A stretch of DNA of 64,000 nt, from contig NZ_JQKB01000003.1 of NCBI RefSeq assembly GCF_000745835.1, forward strand, positions 1 through 64,000, given 5' to 3'. Both the position numbers and the translations under genes were made by a program. The stretch is from Belnapia moabensis DSM 16746. Its GTDB lineage: Bacteria > Pseudomonadota > Alphaproteobacteria > Acetobacterales > Acetobacteraceae. This document shows positions 27,293-37,079 of this stretch, piece by piece (positions within the stretch are counted from its first letter, which is position 1; each line of letters starts with the position of its first letter). A model generated the notes under the pieces. That model was not told the origin of the DNA. It saw only the letters and a program-made list of their open reading frames with translations, and did not search any database.

Positions 27293-27581
27293 GGAGGCTC
27301 TCGGGCGACAGATGCCGGCGGGAGCACTGACCTCTCTCAGCCGCCCGCGCCGAAGGGTCTCGACGGGCGATGAAGGGGAGATGGTAGCGCACGGGCGCGG
27401 GGACAACCGGCCAGGCGAACAGCCCGCCAGCTTGGCGTGAGGTCAACCGTACTCGAATCCGAAATCTACCGACCGGGTTGCACCGGCATTGGTTCCTGCC
27501 GCCCTTGTACGACAGCCGACAGCGACCTTCGGCCGTGACGGGCATGAACCCTGCTTTGGTGACGTTGCGAATCGGATAACT

Positions 27582-28721
27582 GTGAGTTCGGATCAATTGG
27601 GCAATCCCGAGCGAGATGACGGCGGGGTGGCTACTCCGGGGCGCACTGAGCCGTCGCCGACGCTCCTTCCGGATGGCGAGGGGTGGAGTTCCGCATCGGC
27701 AGACGCGGAAGGACGCATCGCGGAACTCGAGGCGGAGAACGAGACACTCAAGGCAGAGGCCGAGCGGCTTCGGCACCTGCTGGACAGCGCCTCAGGCTAC
27801 GCAATCGTCACGCTCGACCTCGAAGGGCGGATCACGGGCTGGAACGAGGGCGCCACCGCCATCCTGGGCTACAGGCATGGGGAGATTCTCGGCCGCTCCG
27901 GCGACGTGTTCTTTCCCGCCGAGGACCGTGCCGCAGGCGTGTTCGTGAAGGAGTTGTGCCGCGCCATGGAGGAGGGCCGCGCGACCAACGAGCGCTGGCA
28001 CATCCGGCGTGACGGCAGCCGCTTCTGGGCCAGCGGGCTGATGGTGCCGCTGCTGAACACGGATGGTAAGCCCGAGGGGTTACTGAACGTCCTGCGGGAC
28101 AACACCGCAGGCCGGATTGAGGAGGAGCGCCGGGCCCTGCAGCTGGCTGAAATGGGCCACCGGGTGAAGAACGTCCTCGCCACGGTGCAGGCGGTCGCGG
28201 CCCAGACAATGCGCCATGGCGGGGTGCCCGAAGCGGTGCAGAAGATGCTTTTGCAACGGCTGGTGGCCCTGGCGGGCTCGCACGACCTGCTGACCCGCGG
28301 TGGATGGGGGAGCGCCTCCCTGACGGATGTCGTGGAACGCGCCCTTTCGCCCTATGCCGGATCAGGCCGCGTACGATCCGACGGCCCACCGGTACGGCTG
28401 GCGGCAGACGCCGTGGAGATGTTCAGTCTGGCCTTCCACGAATTGGCCACCAATGCGGCCAAGTACGGTGCCCTGTCCGTTCCGAAAGGCCAGGTCGAGG
28501 TGTCCTGGGCCTTACGGCGCAGCGGCAAGGGCACGCGGCGGGTGGACATCGACTGGCGCGAGCGGGGCGGCCCGACCGTCACACCGCCCAGACGCCAAGG
28601 CTTCGGCTCGCGGTTGCTGGAGCGCGGGCTGGCGCAGAAGTTCGGCGGCACGGTCAAGCTCGACTTCCATCCCGAGGGCCTGGAGTGCCGCATCTGTCTC
28701 CCGGTAGCGCTCGGGGATTAA
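27582..28721 (+). CDS. PAS-domain HWE-type sensor histidine kinase
   Basis: The 379-residue protein has a short coiled coil (EGRIAELEAENETLKAEAERL), one PAS domain (SASGYAIVTLDLEGRITGWNEGA to LLNVLRDNT) and an HWE/HisKA_2 kinase. The phospho-accepting His is in LAEMGHRVKNVLATVQAVA (about residue 193) and the ATP-binding N-box is HELATNAAKYGALS (about residue 286), followed by GFGSRLLERGLAQKFGG. It has no membrane segment, so it senses a cytoplasmic signal, possibly light or redox through PAS; no cofactor-binding cysteine is evident. The GTG start is a guess; the frame is open another 31 codons upstream. It is divergent from the broken Crp gene; no response regulator is nearby. Confidence 0.85.
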   Translation: MSSDQLGNPERDDGGVATPGRTEPSPTLLPDGEGWSSASADAEGRIAELEAENETLKAEAERLRHLLDSASGYAIVTLDLEGRITGWNEGATAILGYRHGEILGRSGDVFFPAEDRAAGVFVKELCRAMEEGRATNERWHIRRDGSRFWASGLMVPLLNTDGKPEGLLNVLRDNTAGRIEEERRALQLAEMGHRVKNVLATVQAVAAQTMRHGGVPEAVQKMLLQRLVALAGSHDLLTRGGWGSASLTDVVERALSPYAGSGRVRSDGPPVRLAADAVEMFSLAFHELATNAAKYGALSVPKGQVEVSWALRRSGKGTRRVDIDWRERGGPTVTPPRRQGFGSRLLERGLAQKFGGTVKLDFHPEGLECRICLPVALGD

Positions 28722-28920
28722 GGCACACGGCCCTCACCATGGGCTGGGACCGCTTCGTGTCGAGCCGGCGTTCGAACGACAAGCGGCACAGGTCTGCTCC
28801 TGCGCGGTTCGGCCTCGAAAGCCGCATGTCCGTTATTCGGTCAAACCCGGTCGTCCGGGTCGCTTTCGGGTGGGTCTGCCGCGGATCGGAAGCGGCCGCT
28901 ACCGATCGACTTTCCGCCCT

Positions 28921-29025
28921 CGAACAAACTCCGATCAGGTGGAATCACCTGATCGGAGCAATTTGCTCGATGCAACAAAGGTCAGAGCGCTTGTCGTGAG
29001 CCAAGGCGAACGGAAAGCGCTTTAG
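28921..29025 (-). repeat. Composite two-hairpin repeat, copy A
   Basis: Read on the minus strand, this element begins with TAAAGCGCTT, where TAA is the stop of the DppC-type gene. A hairpin follows (AGCGCTT and AAGCGCT around GTTCGCCTTGGCTCACG), then a spacer CTTTGTTGCATC. The second part is GAGCAAATTG and a perfect 13-pair hairpin CTCCGATCAGGTG-ATTC-CACCTGATCGGAG, closed by TTTGTTC, which pairs with GAGCAAA. Copy B at 55916-56021 has the same plan. The rest of the 300-base gap between the histidine kinase and this element shows no gene. Confidence 0.75.
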
Positions 29026-29879
29026 CGCCGCTCGCCGCGCGGGTCGAGCGCGTCGCGGAGGCCGTCGCCCATCAGGTTGAAGGCGAGCACGACGAGGAAG
29101 ATGGCGAGGCCGGGGAAGATGGCCAGCCAAGGCGCCTGGGTCAGGAAGCGCTGGGCGCTGTTCAGCATGCTGCCCCAGGAGGGGGCGGGCGGCTGCTGGC
29201 CGAGGCCGAGGAAGCTCAGCGAGGCCTCGGCGATGATGGCCTCGGCGATGGAGAGCGTCGCCTGCACCAGCAGGGGCGGGATGATGTTCGGCAGGACATG
29301 GACGAGGCCGAGGCGCCAGGGCGGGTTGCCCAGCGCACGGGCGGCCTCGACCCAGTCGGTGGCGCGGGCGTCGAGGGCCATGCCGCGCGCCAGGCGGACG
29401 AAGATGGGCGAGGCGGTGATGGCGATGGCGAGCATCGCGTTCTCGAGCGCGGGGCCCAAGAATGCGGCGAGGGCGATGGCGAGGATGAGGAAGGGGACGG
29501 AGAGCATGGCGTCGGCGATGCGGGCGATCAGCGCATCGACCCAGCCGCCGGCGAGGCCGGCGAGCAGGCCGATCGGCACGCCGATCAGCAAGGCGACGGA
29601 GACGGAGAGGACGCCAGCGGCCATCGAGGCGCGGGCGCCGTAGAGCACCCGCGCCAGCACGTCGCGGCCGTTCTCGTCGGTGCCGAACCAGTGGGCGGCG
29701 GAGGGAGGCTTGCGGATCGCCGTCCAGGAGGTCTGCAAGGGGTCGGCGGGGGAGAGCCAGGGGGCCAGGAGGGCGGCGAGGATGAAGAGCACCACGACGA
29801 GGAGGCCGAAGACGGCGAGGCGGTGGCGGAGGAAGCGGCGGAGCGCGCGGCGCGCCGGGCTGTCGGCGGTGGCGCTCAT
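29022..29879 (-). CDS. Dipeptide/oligopeptide-type ABC permease (DppC family)
   Basis: The 285-residue membrane protein has the DppC layout: a short basic N-terminus, a long first helix (LAVFGLLVVVLFILAALLAPWL), the periplasmic loop ending HWFGTDENGRDVLARVLYGAR, then five further helices with the ATPase-contact EAARALGNPPWRLGLVHVLPN. It forms the channel with the DppB-type protein encoded just upstream (four-base overlap). Its stop codon lies in the two-hairpin repeat copy A. It is the last gene of a five-gene operon; the substrate is set by the upstream binding protein. Confidence 0.92.
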   Translation of the reverse strand: MSATADSPARRALRRFLRHRLAVFGLLVVVLFILAALLAPWLSPADPLQTSWTAIRKPPSAAHWFGTDENGRDVLARVLYGARASMAAGVLSVSVALLIGVPIGLLAGLAGGWVDALIARIADAMLSVPFLILAIALAAFLGPALENAMLAIAITASPIFVRLARGMALDARATDWVEAARALGNPPWRLGLVHVLPNIIPPLLVQATLSIAEAIIAEASLSFLGLGQQPPAPSWGSMLNSAQRFLTQAPWLAIFPGLAIFLVVLAFNLMGDGLRDALDPRGERR

Positions 29880-30823
29880 GCTGTGCGCAGGCGTGGGTTG
29901 ACGGCCATGTAGAGCAGGTCGGCGATGAGGGAGAGGGCGGTGAAGATCAGCGCGGTCGCCATCACCACGCCCTGCACCACGGGGTAGTCGCGGTTGAAGA
30001 CGGCATCGACGATCAGCTTGCCGAAGCCGGGGATGGTGAAGATCTGCTCGGTCAGCACCGCGCCGGCGAGCAGCCGGCCGAATTCGATGGTGCCGAGCGT
30101 GACCACGGGGATCAGCGCGTTGCGGAGCGCGTGGCGGCCGACGACGGCGCGCTCCCCGAGGCCCTTGGCGCGGGCGGTGCGGACATAGTCCTGGCCGAGC
30201 GCGCCGAGCATCGCCGCGCGGGTGTGGCGCATCAGCACGCCGGCGATGCCGGAGCCGAGCACGAAGGCGGGCATGATCGTCGTCGCCAGGCTTTGCAGCG
30301 GGTCCTCGGTCAGGGGCACGTAGCCGGAGGGAGGGAGCCAGCCGAGCTGCACGGAGAAAAGCAGGATCATCATGATGCCGAGCCAGAAGTTCGGCGTCGA
30401 GATGCCGAAGAGGGCGACGGCGTTGACCAGCCAGTCGGTCGGGCGGTCGCGGCGCACGGCGGAGAGCACGCCGGCGGGGATGCCGATGGCGAGGGCGATG
30501 AGAAAGGCCATCACCGCGAGCTGGAAGGTGACGGGGAGCTTCTCGAGGATGAGCTTCGCCACCGGCTCGCGGATGCGCCAGGAGAAGCCGAAATCGCCCT
30601 GCACGGCGCGGGTGATCCAGTGAAGGTATTGCTCGGGCAGGGGACGGTCGAGGAAGAGCTCGGCGCGGATCTGCGCCAGCACCTGCGGGTCGCCGCGCTC
30701 CTCGCCGGCGAGGATCAGCGCCGGATCGCCGGGCATCAGCTGCTGCAGGCCGAAGATCAGCACGGAGAGGATGAGCAGCGTCGGGACGATCTGGCCGAGG
30801 CGGCGGAGAAGCCAGGGGAGCAT
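29876..30823 (-). CDS. Dipeptide/oligopeptide-type ABC permease (DppB family)
   Basis: The 315-residue membrane protein begins with the DppB hallmark LRRLGQIVPTLLILSVLIFGLQQLMPGDPA and has the conserved YVRTARAKGLGERAVVGRHALRNALIPVVT cytoplasmic loop and the VLTEQIFTIPGFGKLIVDA segment. It is the first permease of the operon and overlaps the DppC gene by four bases. A 119-base gap holding a strong hairpin separates it from the binding-protein gene, so its expression may be lower than that of the receptor. Confidence 0.92.
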   Translation of the reverse strand: MLPWLLRRLGQIVPTLLILSVLIFGLQQLMPGDPALILAGEERGDPQVLAQIRAELFLDRPLPEQYLHWITRAVQGDFGFSWRIREPVAKLILEKLPVTFQLAVMAFLIALAIGIPAGVLSAVRRDRPTDWLVNAVALFGISTPNFWLGIMMILLFSVQLGWLPPSGYVPLTEDPLQSLATTIMPAFVLGSGIAGVLMRHTRAAMLGALGQDYVRTARAKGLGERAVVGRHALRNALIPVVTLGTIEFGRLLAGAVLTEQIFTIPGFGKLIVDAVFNRDYPVVQGVVMATALIFTALSLIADLLYMAVNPRLRTA

Positions 30824-30853
30824 TTAGCGTCCTGCCCCTGGAGATCGTGGGCT

Positions 30854-30884
30854 CGGCCCGCGCCTGGCGTGGATGAGCGGGCCG
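30854..30884 (-). other. Hairpin between the peptide-binding protein and DppB genes
   Basis: CGGCCCGC (30854-30861) and GCGGGCCG (30877-30884) form a perfect eight-pair GC stem. It stands in the only large gap of an otherwise tightly packed operon, right after the receptor gene. Such a stem commonly protects the receptor mRNA or attenuates the permease genes; no T-run follows. Confidence 0.4.
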
Positions 30885-30942
30885 CGGGCGGCCAGGGCTG
30901 ATGACACGCGGGCGAAGGCCGCAGGGGGGCGGAAGCGCGGCA

Positions 30943-32444
30943 TCAGTTCAGCCGCAGGCCTTGCGGGCGGATCAAGCCGTCGGCGACGGGGACGAAGCCG
31001 CTGAGGCGGGCGGTGTGGGCGACGATGTTCTTGCGGTGCCAGAGATAGACGCGGCTGCGGTCCTGGCGGAGCGCGATCTCGAAGATGCGGGCGTAGAGGG
31101 CGCGGCGGGCGGCGGCATCGGTCTCGCTGCGGGCCGCATCCAGCAGGCGGTCGACTTCGGGGTTGGCGTATTTGCCGTCGTTCTGGCCGCCCTGGCTGTG
31201 GATGAAGGTCCAGGTATTGCCGTCCGGATCGACGCGGCCGGACCAGGCGACGAGGTAGGTCTCGAACTCGCCGCGGTTGGCGGCTTGCAGGCTGGAGGCG
31301 AATTCCATGGTGTTCAGCTTCAGGGCGAAGCCGGCCTCCTGCACCATGGCCTGGATCACCTCGCCGGCCTGGCGGAGGTCGGGGCTGTTCGGCACCGTCA
31401 TCTCGACCGGGACGGGCGCGGTGACGCCGGCCTCGCGGAGCAGGGCGCGGGCGCGAGCCACGTCGCGCGCTTCACGACGGAAGGTTGGGATGTGGAAGGG
31501 GTTCTCGGGCGGGATCGGCTGGGCGGTGGGGGTGTAGGCGCCTTCGTAGACGACCTGGTTCACCGCATCGCGGTCGATGGCGAGCTCGAAGGCGGCGCGG
31601 ATGCGCGGGTCGCGGGCGAAGGGTGTGTTGGCGCGTGGCCCGTTGCCGAGGTTGAAGACGATGCTCTGGTAGCCGAGCTCATCATAGGCGACGGCGCGGA
31701 GGCGGCGGTTGGCCTGGACGGCCTTCATGTCGTCCGGCTCGATGGTCTGCACCATCTCCAGCGCGCCGGATTGCAGGTTGGCGAGGCGGACGGTGCTGTC
31801 GGGGATCGGCAGGAAGGTGATGCGCGGGATGTGGATGCGCGCGGCGTCCCAGTAGCCCTCGAAGCGCTCGACTACGATGCGGTCCTGCGCGACGCGCTCG
31901 ACCAGGCGGTAGGGGCCGGCGCAGACGGGGGCGTTGCCGAAATTGCGGCCGGCGGCCTCGGCGGCCTTCGGGCTGACGACCATGCCGGCGCGGTCGGTGA
32001 GCTGGGAAAGGAAGGGGGAGGAGGCGACCTTCAGCCGGATGCGGATGGTGCGGGGGTCCACCACTTCGACCGATTCCATCGCGCCGATCTCGCTGCGGCG
32101 GAAGCTGCCGGACAGCGTCATGTGGCGGTTGAGGGAGTAGCGGACGGCCTCGGCGTCCATCGGCTCGCCGTCGTGGAAGCGGACGTTCTCGCGAAGGGTG
32201 ATGCGGAGCGTTTTTGGATCTTCCCAGGCGTAGCCGGTGGCGAGCTGGGGGACGATCTCAAGCTTCTCGTTGATGTCGAAGAGCTTGTCGCAGAGCGTGG
32301 CGAAGACGATGCGGCCGACGAAGGTGCGGGCGAGCGTCGGGTCGAGGATGTCGGGGTCCTCGCGGAGGCCGATGCGGAGGGTCTGCGCCTCGGCCGCGGC
32401 GGCAAGCGCCAGGGAGGCGAGGGCGGCGAGGAGGGTTCGGCGGA

Positions 32445-32448
<4 letters not shown>
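30943..32448 (-). CDS. Peptide/nickel-type ABC substrate-binding protein (SBP_bac_5)
   Basis: The 501-residue protein has a short Sec signal ([16 protein letters not shown], then [21 protein letters not shown]) and the SBP_bac_5 blocks [19 protein letters not shown] and [21 protein letters not shown]-like DVRYSLNRH region, [23 protein letters not shown], and later [19 protein letters not shown]. It binds peptides or other small solutes in the periplasm for the Dpp-type importer. Glutathione- and opine-type receptors look the same at this level, so the ligand is open. It overlaps the upstream DppF gene by four bases. Confidence 0.9.
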
Positions 32449-33484
<1,036 letters not shown>

Positions 33485-33488
<4 letters not shown>

Positions 33489-34456
33489 GCGGCGAGCACG
33501 CGGTCGAGCGGGGCGCGCCAGCAGGCGGTGGCGTGGCCGGGTTCCACCTCGGAGAGCGGGGGCTGGCGGGTGCAGTCGGCGCCGCGGAAGGGGCAGCGCG
33601 GGGCGAAGCGGCAGCCTTCGGGCGGGTGGAGGAGGTCGGGGACGGTGCCTTCGATGCTGGCGAGGCGGGTGGGGCCGCCCTCGATGCGGGGGGCGGCGCC
33701 GAGAAGGCCGACCGTGTAGGGATGCTCGGGGCGGGCGAAGAGGCGGGCGGCCGGCGCCCGCTCGGCGACGCGGCCGGCATACATGACGACGACATCGTCG
33801 GCATGGTCGGCGACGACGCCGAGGTCGTGGGTGATGAGCACCACGGCCGTGCCTGTCTCGCGCTTCAGCTCATCGAGGAGCGCGAGGATCTGTGCCTGCA
33901 CCGTCACGTCGAGGGCGGTGGTGGGCTCGTCGGCGATCAGCAGGCGCGGGCGGCAGGCGAGCGCCATGGCGATCATCACCCGCTGGCGCATGCCGCCCGA
34001 GAGCTGGTGCGGATATTGGCGGGCGCGGCGGGCGGCGTCGGGGATGCGGACGCGGTCGAGCAGTGCGACGGCGCGGTCGAATGCGGCGCGCTCGCCGAGG
34101 CGCTCGTGCAGGCGCAGCACCTCGGCCACCTGCTCGCCGGCGGTGAAGGCGGGGTTGAGGCTGGTCATCGGCTCCTGGAAGATCATGGCGATCTCCCGGC
34201 CGCGGCGGCGGCGCCATTCGGGCTGGGCGAGGGTCGCCATCTCGCGCCCGCGCAGGCGGATGGAGCCGGAGAGGCGGGCATTGGGGGGCAGCAGGCCCAT
34301 CGTCGCCAGGGCGGTGACGGACTTGCCGCAGCCGCTCTCGCCGACGATGGCGAGCGTCCGGCCGGCCTCGACGGCAAGGGAGACGCCGTCGACGGCCCGG
34401 AGCGGGCCGCGATCGGTGCGGAAGGTGATGGCGAGGTCCCGGAGCTCGAGGACCAT
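33485..34456 (-). CDS. Peptide-type ABC transporter ATPase (DppD family)
   Basis: The 323-residue ATPase begins the operon. It has Walker [27 protein letters not shown], signature [17 protein letters not shown], Walker [20 protein letters not shown] and the C-terminal [14 protein letters not shown] motif. ATPase genes standing before the receptor and permeases is a less common order than dppABCDF. No strong promoter is obvious in the 72-base gap that separates it from the CHAP-domain gene, so readthrough from that gene is possible. Confidence 0.92.
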
Positions 34457-34528
34457 CAGCCGTTGGGGCGGAAGCGCATCATCCCCTGGACAGTGACATG
34501 CCAGCGGATGGGCGCAAGACGCGATTGC

Positions 34529-35311
34529 CTACCGCGCGGTGCGGGCCTGGGCGGTTCGGAGCGGGGCGAGGCCTTGCAGGCTGTAGCCGCGCGAGGACTG
34601 GCCATCCGGCATTTCGGCGAGCTGCTCGTAGCGGGTGCTGCGGTGGAGCTGCATGCCGGCATAGGCGGTGCCGGTGTTCACGCCGTCATCCGGGCGGTTG
34701 TAGATGAAGCCATAGGTCGGGTAGACGCGGCCGAAGGCGTTGTCGTTGGTGCCGGACTGGACGCGGACCTCGGACCAGTCATTGGCGTCCGAGACGTCGA
34801 TCACGCTGATATTCTGCATGACCGAGCCGCGGCGGATGCCGGGGCCGCCCCAATTGGCGTGGTCGATGCGGACCTCGCGCGGGCCGACGATGTGGCGGAC
34901 CACGGCGACATGGCCACGGGTCATGCCGCCGGTCGCGCGGAAGGCCATGACTGAGCCCGGCTCCGGGCGCTGGCCGCGGTCGTAGAGGCCGGCGGCGTTG
35001 CTCCACCAGTCGCCGCCATTGCCGCTGACGTGCATGCCGGTGACGGCGCGGGCATAGGGGACGCAAGAGATGCCGCCGTTGGCGGCGGGGGTGGCGGCCA
35101 GCCGGGCCTGGCTGCGGCGGGCGGTTCGGAGGCGGCTCGTCGCCCGGTGGGACGTGGCATGGGCCTGCTGTCCTGCCGGGGCGGATTTGCGCACCGAATC
35201 CCGGCCATGGCGTTGCTGGGCCTGGTCCCGCGACGTGGCCAGAGCGTCGCCGGACGCTGCCATCGCACCGATCACCACGCACCACGCCACTGCCATCCGA
35301 TGCACCCGCAT
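34529..35311 (-). CDS. CHAP-domain secreted cysteine peptidase/amidase
   Basis: The 260-residue protein has a Sec signal (MAVAWCVVIGAMAASGDALA), a basic Ser/Gln/Arg-rich linker and a CHAP domain with the catalytic cysteine in NGGISCVPYARAVTG, the GNGGDWWSNAAGLYDRG block and the catalytic histidine in TRGHVAVVRHI, then IDHANWG. CHAP enzymes cut peptidoglycan cross-links or glutathionyl-type amides. The start follows a run of G that could act as a ribosome site; the in-frame frame upstream is not signal-like. It is exported, so it probably acts on the cell wall during growth or division. Confidence 0.87.
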   Translation of the reverse strand: MRVHRMAVAWCVVIGAMAASGDALATSRDQAQQRHGRDSVRKSAPAGQQAHATSHRATSRLRTARRSQARLAATPAANGGISCVPYARAVTGMHVSGNGGDWWSNAAGLYDRGQRPEPGSVMAFRATGGMTRGHVAVVRHIVGPREVRIDHANWGGPGIRRGSVMQNISVIDVSDANDWSEVRVQSGTNDNAFGRVYPTYGFIYNRPDDGVNTGTAYAGMQLHRSTRYEQLAEMPDGQSSRGYSLQGLAPLRTAQARTAR

Positions 35312-35550
35312 GCCAATCCCCCCCTGCGCGTGAACCGCTTCGCCTCGCGAGGCCGTAACCTCACGACACAAATGGGGTTATCCCGGTCGCAAATGTCTCG
35401 CGCAACCGGGAGCGGCGAAACATCGGGAAACTAGGGGTGATTTTCATGGAGAGGCGCCGATTACTGGTCCGTGAACGGACGATCGTCCTAGTCAGCGTCT
35501 CAGAAAGGAGCCTAGCCACAGTGTGACGGCCGAGAAGCCACAGTCGCGAC

Positions 35551-35580
35551 AAGGGCGGCGCCCCGGAAGGCGCCGCCCTT
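35551..35580 (-). terminator. GC hairpin terminator downstream of ridA
   Basis: AAGGGCGGCGCC (35551-35562) and GGCGCCGCCCTT (35569-35580) form a 12-pair stem with a six-base loop, about 18 bases past the ridA stop. The T-tract is weak (CTTGTCGCG). Confidence 0.6.
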
Positions 35581-35597
35581 GCACGAGTCCAAGCCGC

Positions 35598-35948
35598 TCA
35601 GCGGCAGGCGGTGACCATGATCTCGACCAGGTGGCGCGGGTCGGCCATGTTGGCCTCGACACAGGCGCGGGCCGGGCGGCCCGCATCGCCGAGCCACTCC
35701 ACCCAGACCTTGTTCATCGCGTCGCGGTCGGTGATGTGCTTCAGCCAGATCTGCGCGGTCAGCAGGCGGGTGGTGTCGGTGCCGTTGGCCTCGAGCGCCG
35801 CGGTGATCTTGGCGAGGACCTGCTTCGTCTGGCCGGTGACGTCGAGCGAAAGGTCGTCGGCGGTCATGCCGGCCAGGTAGACGAAATTGTGGTACTCGAC
35901 GGAACCTGAGAGAATCGTGTTGCTGCCCTGGCGGGTGATCTTCGACAT
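35598..35948 (-). CDS. RidA family protein (Rid/YjgF)
   Basis: The 116-residue protein matches the RidA fold, but with a diverged start: GSNTILSGSVEYHNFVYLAGMTADDLSLDVTGQTKQVL, and the later VWVEWLGDAGRPARACVEANMADPRHLVEIMVTA with the RxxxxV region that binds ligand. RidA proteins hydrolyse reactive enamines and imines from amino acid metabolism; the imine-binding Arg is seen in the ARACVE stretch. Not all RidA subfamilies are active deaminases. GGAGGGG precedes the ATG. A strong hairpin follows the gene. Confidence 0.85.
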   Translation of the reverse strand: MSKITRQGSNTILSGSVEYHNFVYLAGMTADDLSLDVTGQTKQVLAKITAALEANGTDTTRLLTAQIWLKHITDRDAMNKVWVEWLGDAGRPARACVEANMADPRHLVEIMVTACR

Positions 35949-36009
35949 CGGCTGCCCCTCCTTCAAGGAAGGGCCGTTCTAGGGCGCCGTTACATCAGCG
36001 ACAAGCCGC

Positions 36010-36984
36010 TCAGGCCACCGCATAGGTGCTGCCTGAGGCCGCCGCGCCGATCATCGTCTCGAAGACGGCGACGCCGTGGATCGCCTGCTCGGCCGGCAGC
36101 GGGTAGGCCGGGCCGCCGGCGACCGCGGCGGCGAAGGCCTCCAGCTCGGCGGCCTCGATATCGGTCTTGTCGAAGTCGCGGGCCCAGCCCTGGCCCTCGA
36201 CGGGGGTGAAGACGAGGCGGTCCTGGCCCTGCATCTCGAGATGGCCCTTGGTGCCGAAGAGGGCGACGCGCCAGTAGCGGGCGGTCAGCGAGAGCGTGGC
36301 GAAATTGCAGGTGGCGCCGGAGGCGAAGCGGGCGAGCATCGCGGTCGTGTCGTCGATATGCGGCGAGACCCGGGGGAAGGACTGCACGGTCACTTCGGCG
36401 ATGGGGCCCATCAGGTTGATCAGCATGTCGAGCATGTGGATGCCCATGGCGCCCATGCCGCCAAGCGGGCTCTCCTCGCGGTCGGCGCGCCACATGCCGG
36501 GCTTCCAGGCGAAGGCGCCGGGGCCGCTGATATGGCCCTCGGCGTGGAGGACGGTGCCGAGTTCGCCCTCGGCGAGCATGCGCTTCATCTCGAGCGTCGC
36601 GGGGAGGAAGCGGCGGTTATGGCCGAGGGCGAGGACGACGCCGGCCTGGCGGCAGGCGGCGACGCAGGCCTCGGCGCTCGCCTTGCTCAAGGTGAAGGGC
36701 TTCTCGACGAAGACATGCTTGCCGGCGGCGGCGGCGGCCATGACTTGGTCGGCATGCTGCTTGTGCGGGGTGGCCAGCGCCACGGCCTTCACCTCGGGGT
36801 CGGCGAGGACGGCCTCAAAGCTTGGGTGGAGGCGGATGCCCTGTTCGGCGGCCCAGGCTTCGGCCTTCGACAGCCTGCCGGTGGTGCCGGCGACGAAGCG
36901 GAGACCGGCGCCGTTCTTCCGTTGCACGCTCTCCACCAGGGTGCGGCCCCAGCGGCCCATGCCGACGATCGCGGTGTTCAACAT
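36010..36984 (-). CDS. Gfo/Idh/MocA family NAD(P)-dependent oxidoreductase
   Basis: The 324-residue protein has the Rossmann start NTAIVGMGRWGRTLVESVQ, the family block ALATPHKQHADQVMAAAAAGKHVFVEKPFTLS and the GHNRRFLP stretch, with a C-terminal alpha/beta domain that includes SPLGGMGAMGIHMLDML. Such enzymes oxidise or reduce sugars, inositols or related polyols; the substrate is unknown. It stands between RidA and the epoxide hydrolase-like gene on the same strand. A palindromic element lies in the gap behind its 5' end. Confidence 0.9.
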   Translation of the reverse strand: MLNTAIVGMGRWGRTLVESVQRKNGAGLRFVAGTTGRLSKAEAWAAEQGIRLHPSFEAVLADPEVKAVALATPHKQHADQVMAAAAAGKHVFVEKPFTLSKASAEACVAACRQAGVVLALGHNRRFLPATLEMKRMLAEGELGTVLHAEGHISGPGAFAWKPGMWRADREESPLGGMGAMGIHMLDMLINLMGPIAEVTVQSFPRVSPHIDDTTAMLARFASGATCNFATLSLTARYWRVALFGTKGHLEMQGQDRLVFTPVEGQGWARDFDKTDIEAAELEAFAAAVAGGPAYPLPAEQAIHGVAVFETMIGAAASGSTYAVA

Positions 36985-37013
36985 GATCAGCTGTCCTGCG
37001 TTTCGGCACGGAG

Positions 37014-37061
37014 ACTAATCCCGTTTTGGCGGGACTGTCGCCAGACCAAAACGGGATTAGT
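37014..37061. repeat. Long perfect inverted repeat in the gap upstream of the Gfo/Idh gene
   Basis: ACTAATCCCGTTTTGG (37014-37029) pairs perfectly with CCAAAACGGGATTAGT (37046-37061), 16 pairs around a 16-base centre that itself contains GGCG/CGCC. The gap is only about 95 bases, so the repeat fills half of it. It may terminate the epoxide hydrolase gene or be a REP-type element. No second copy was seen in the window. Confidence 0.6.
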
Positions 37062-37079
37062 ATTCATTGAGCCGGCGGT

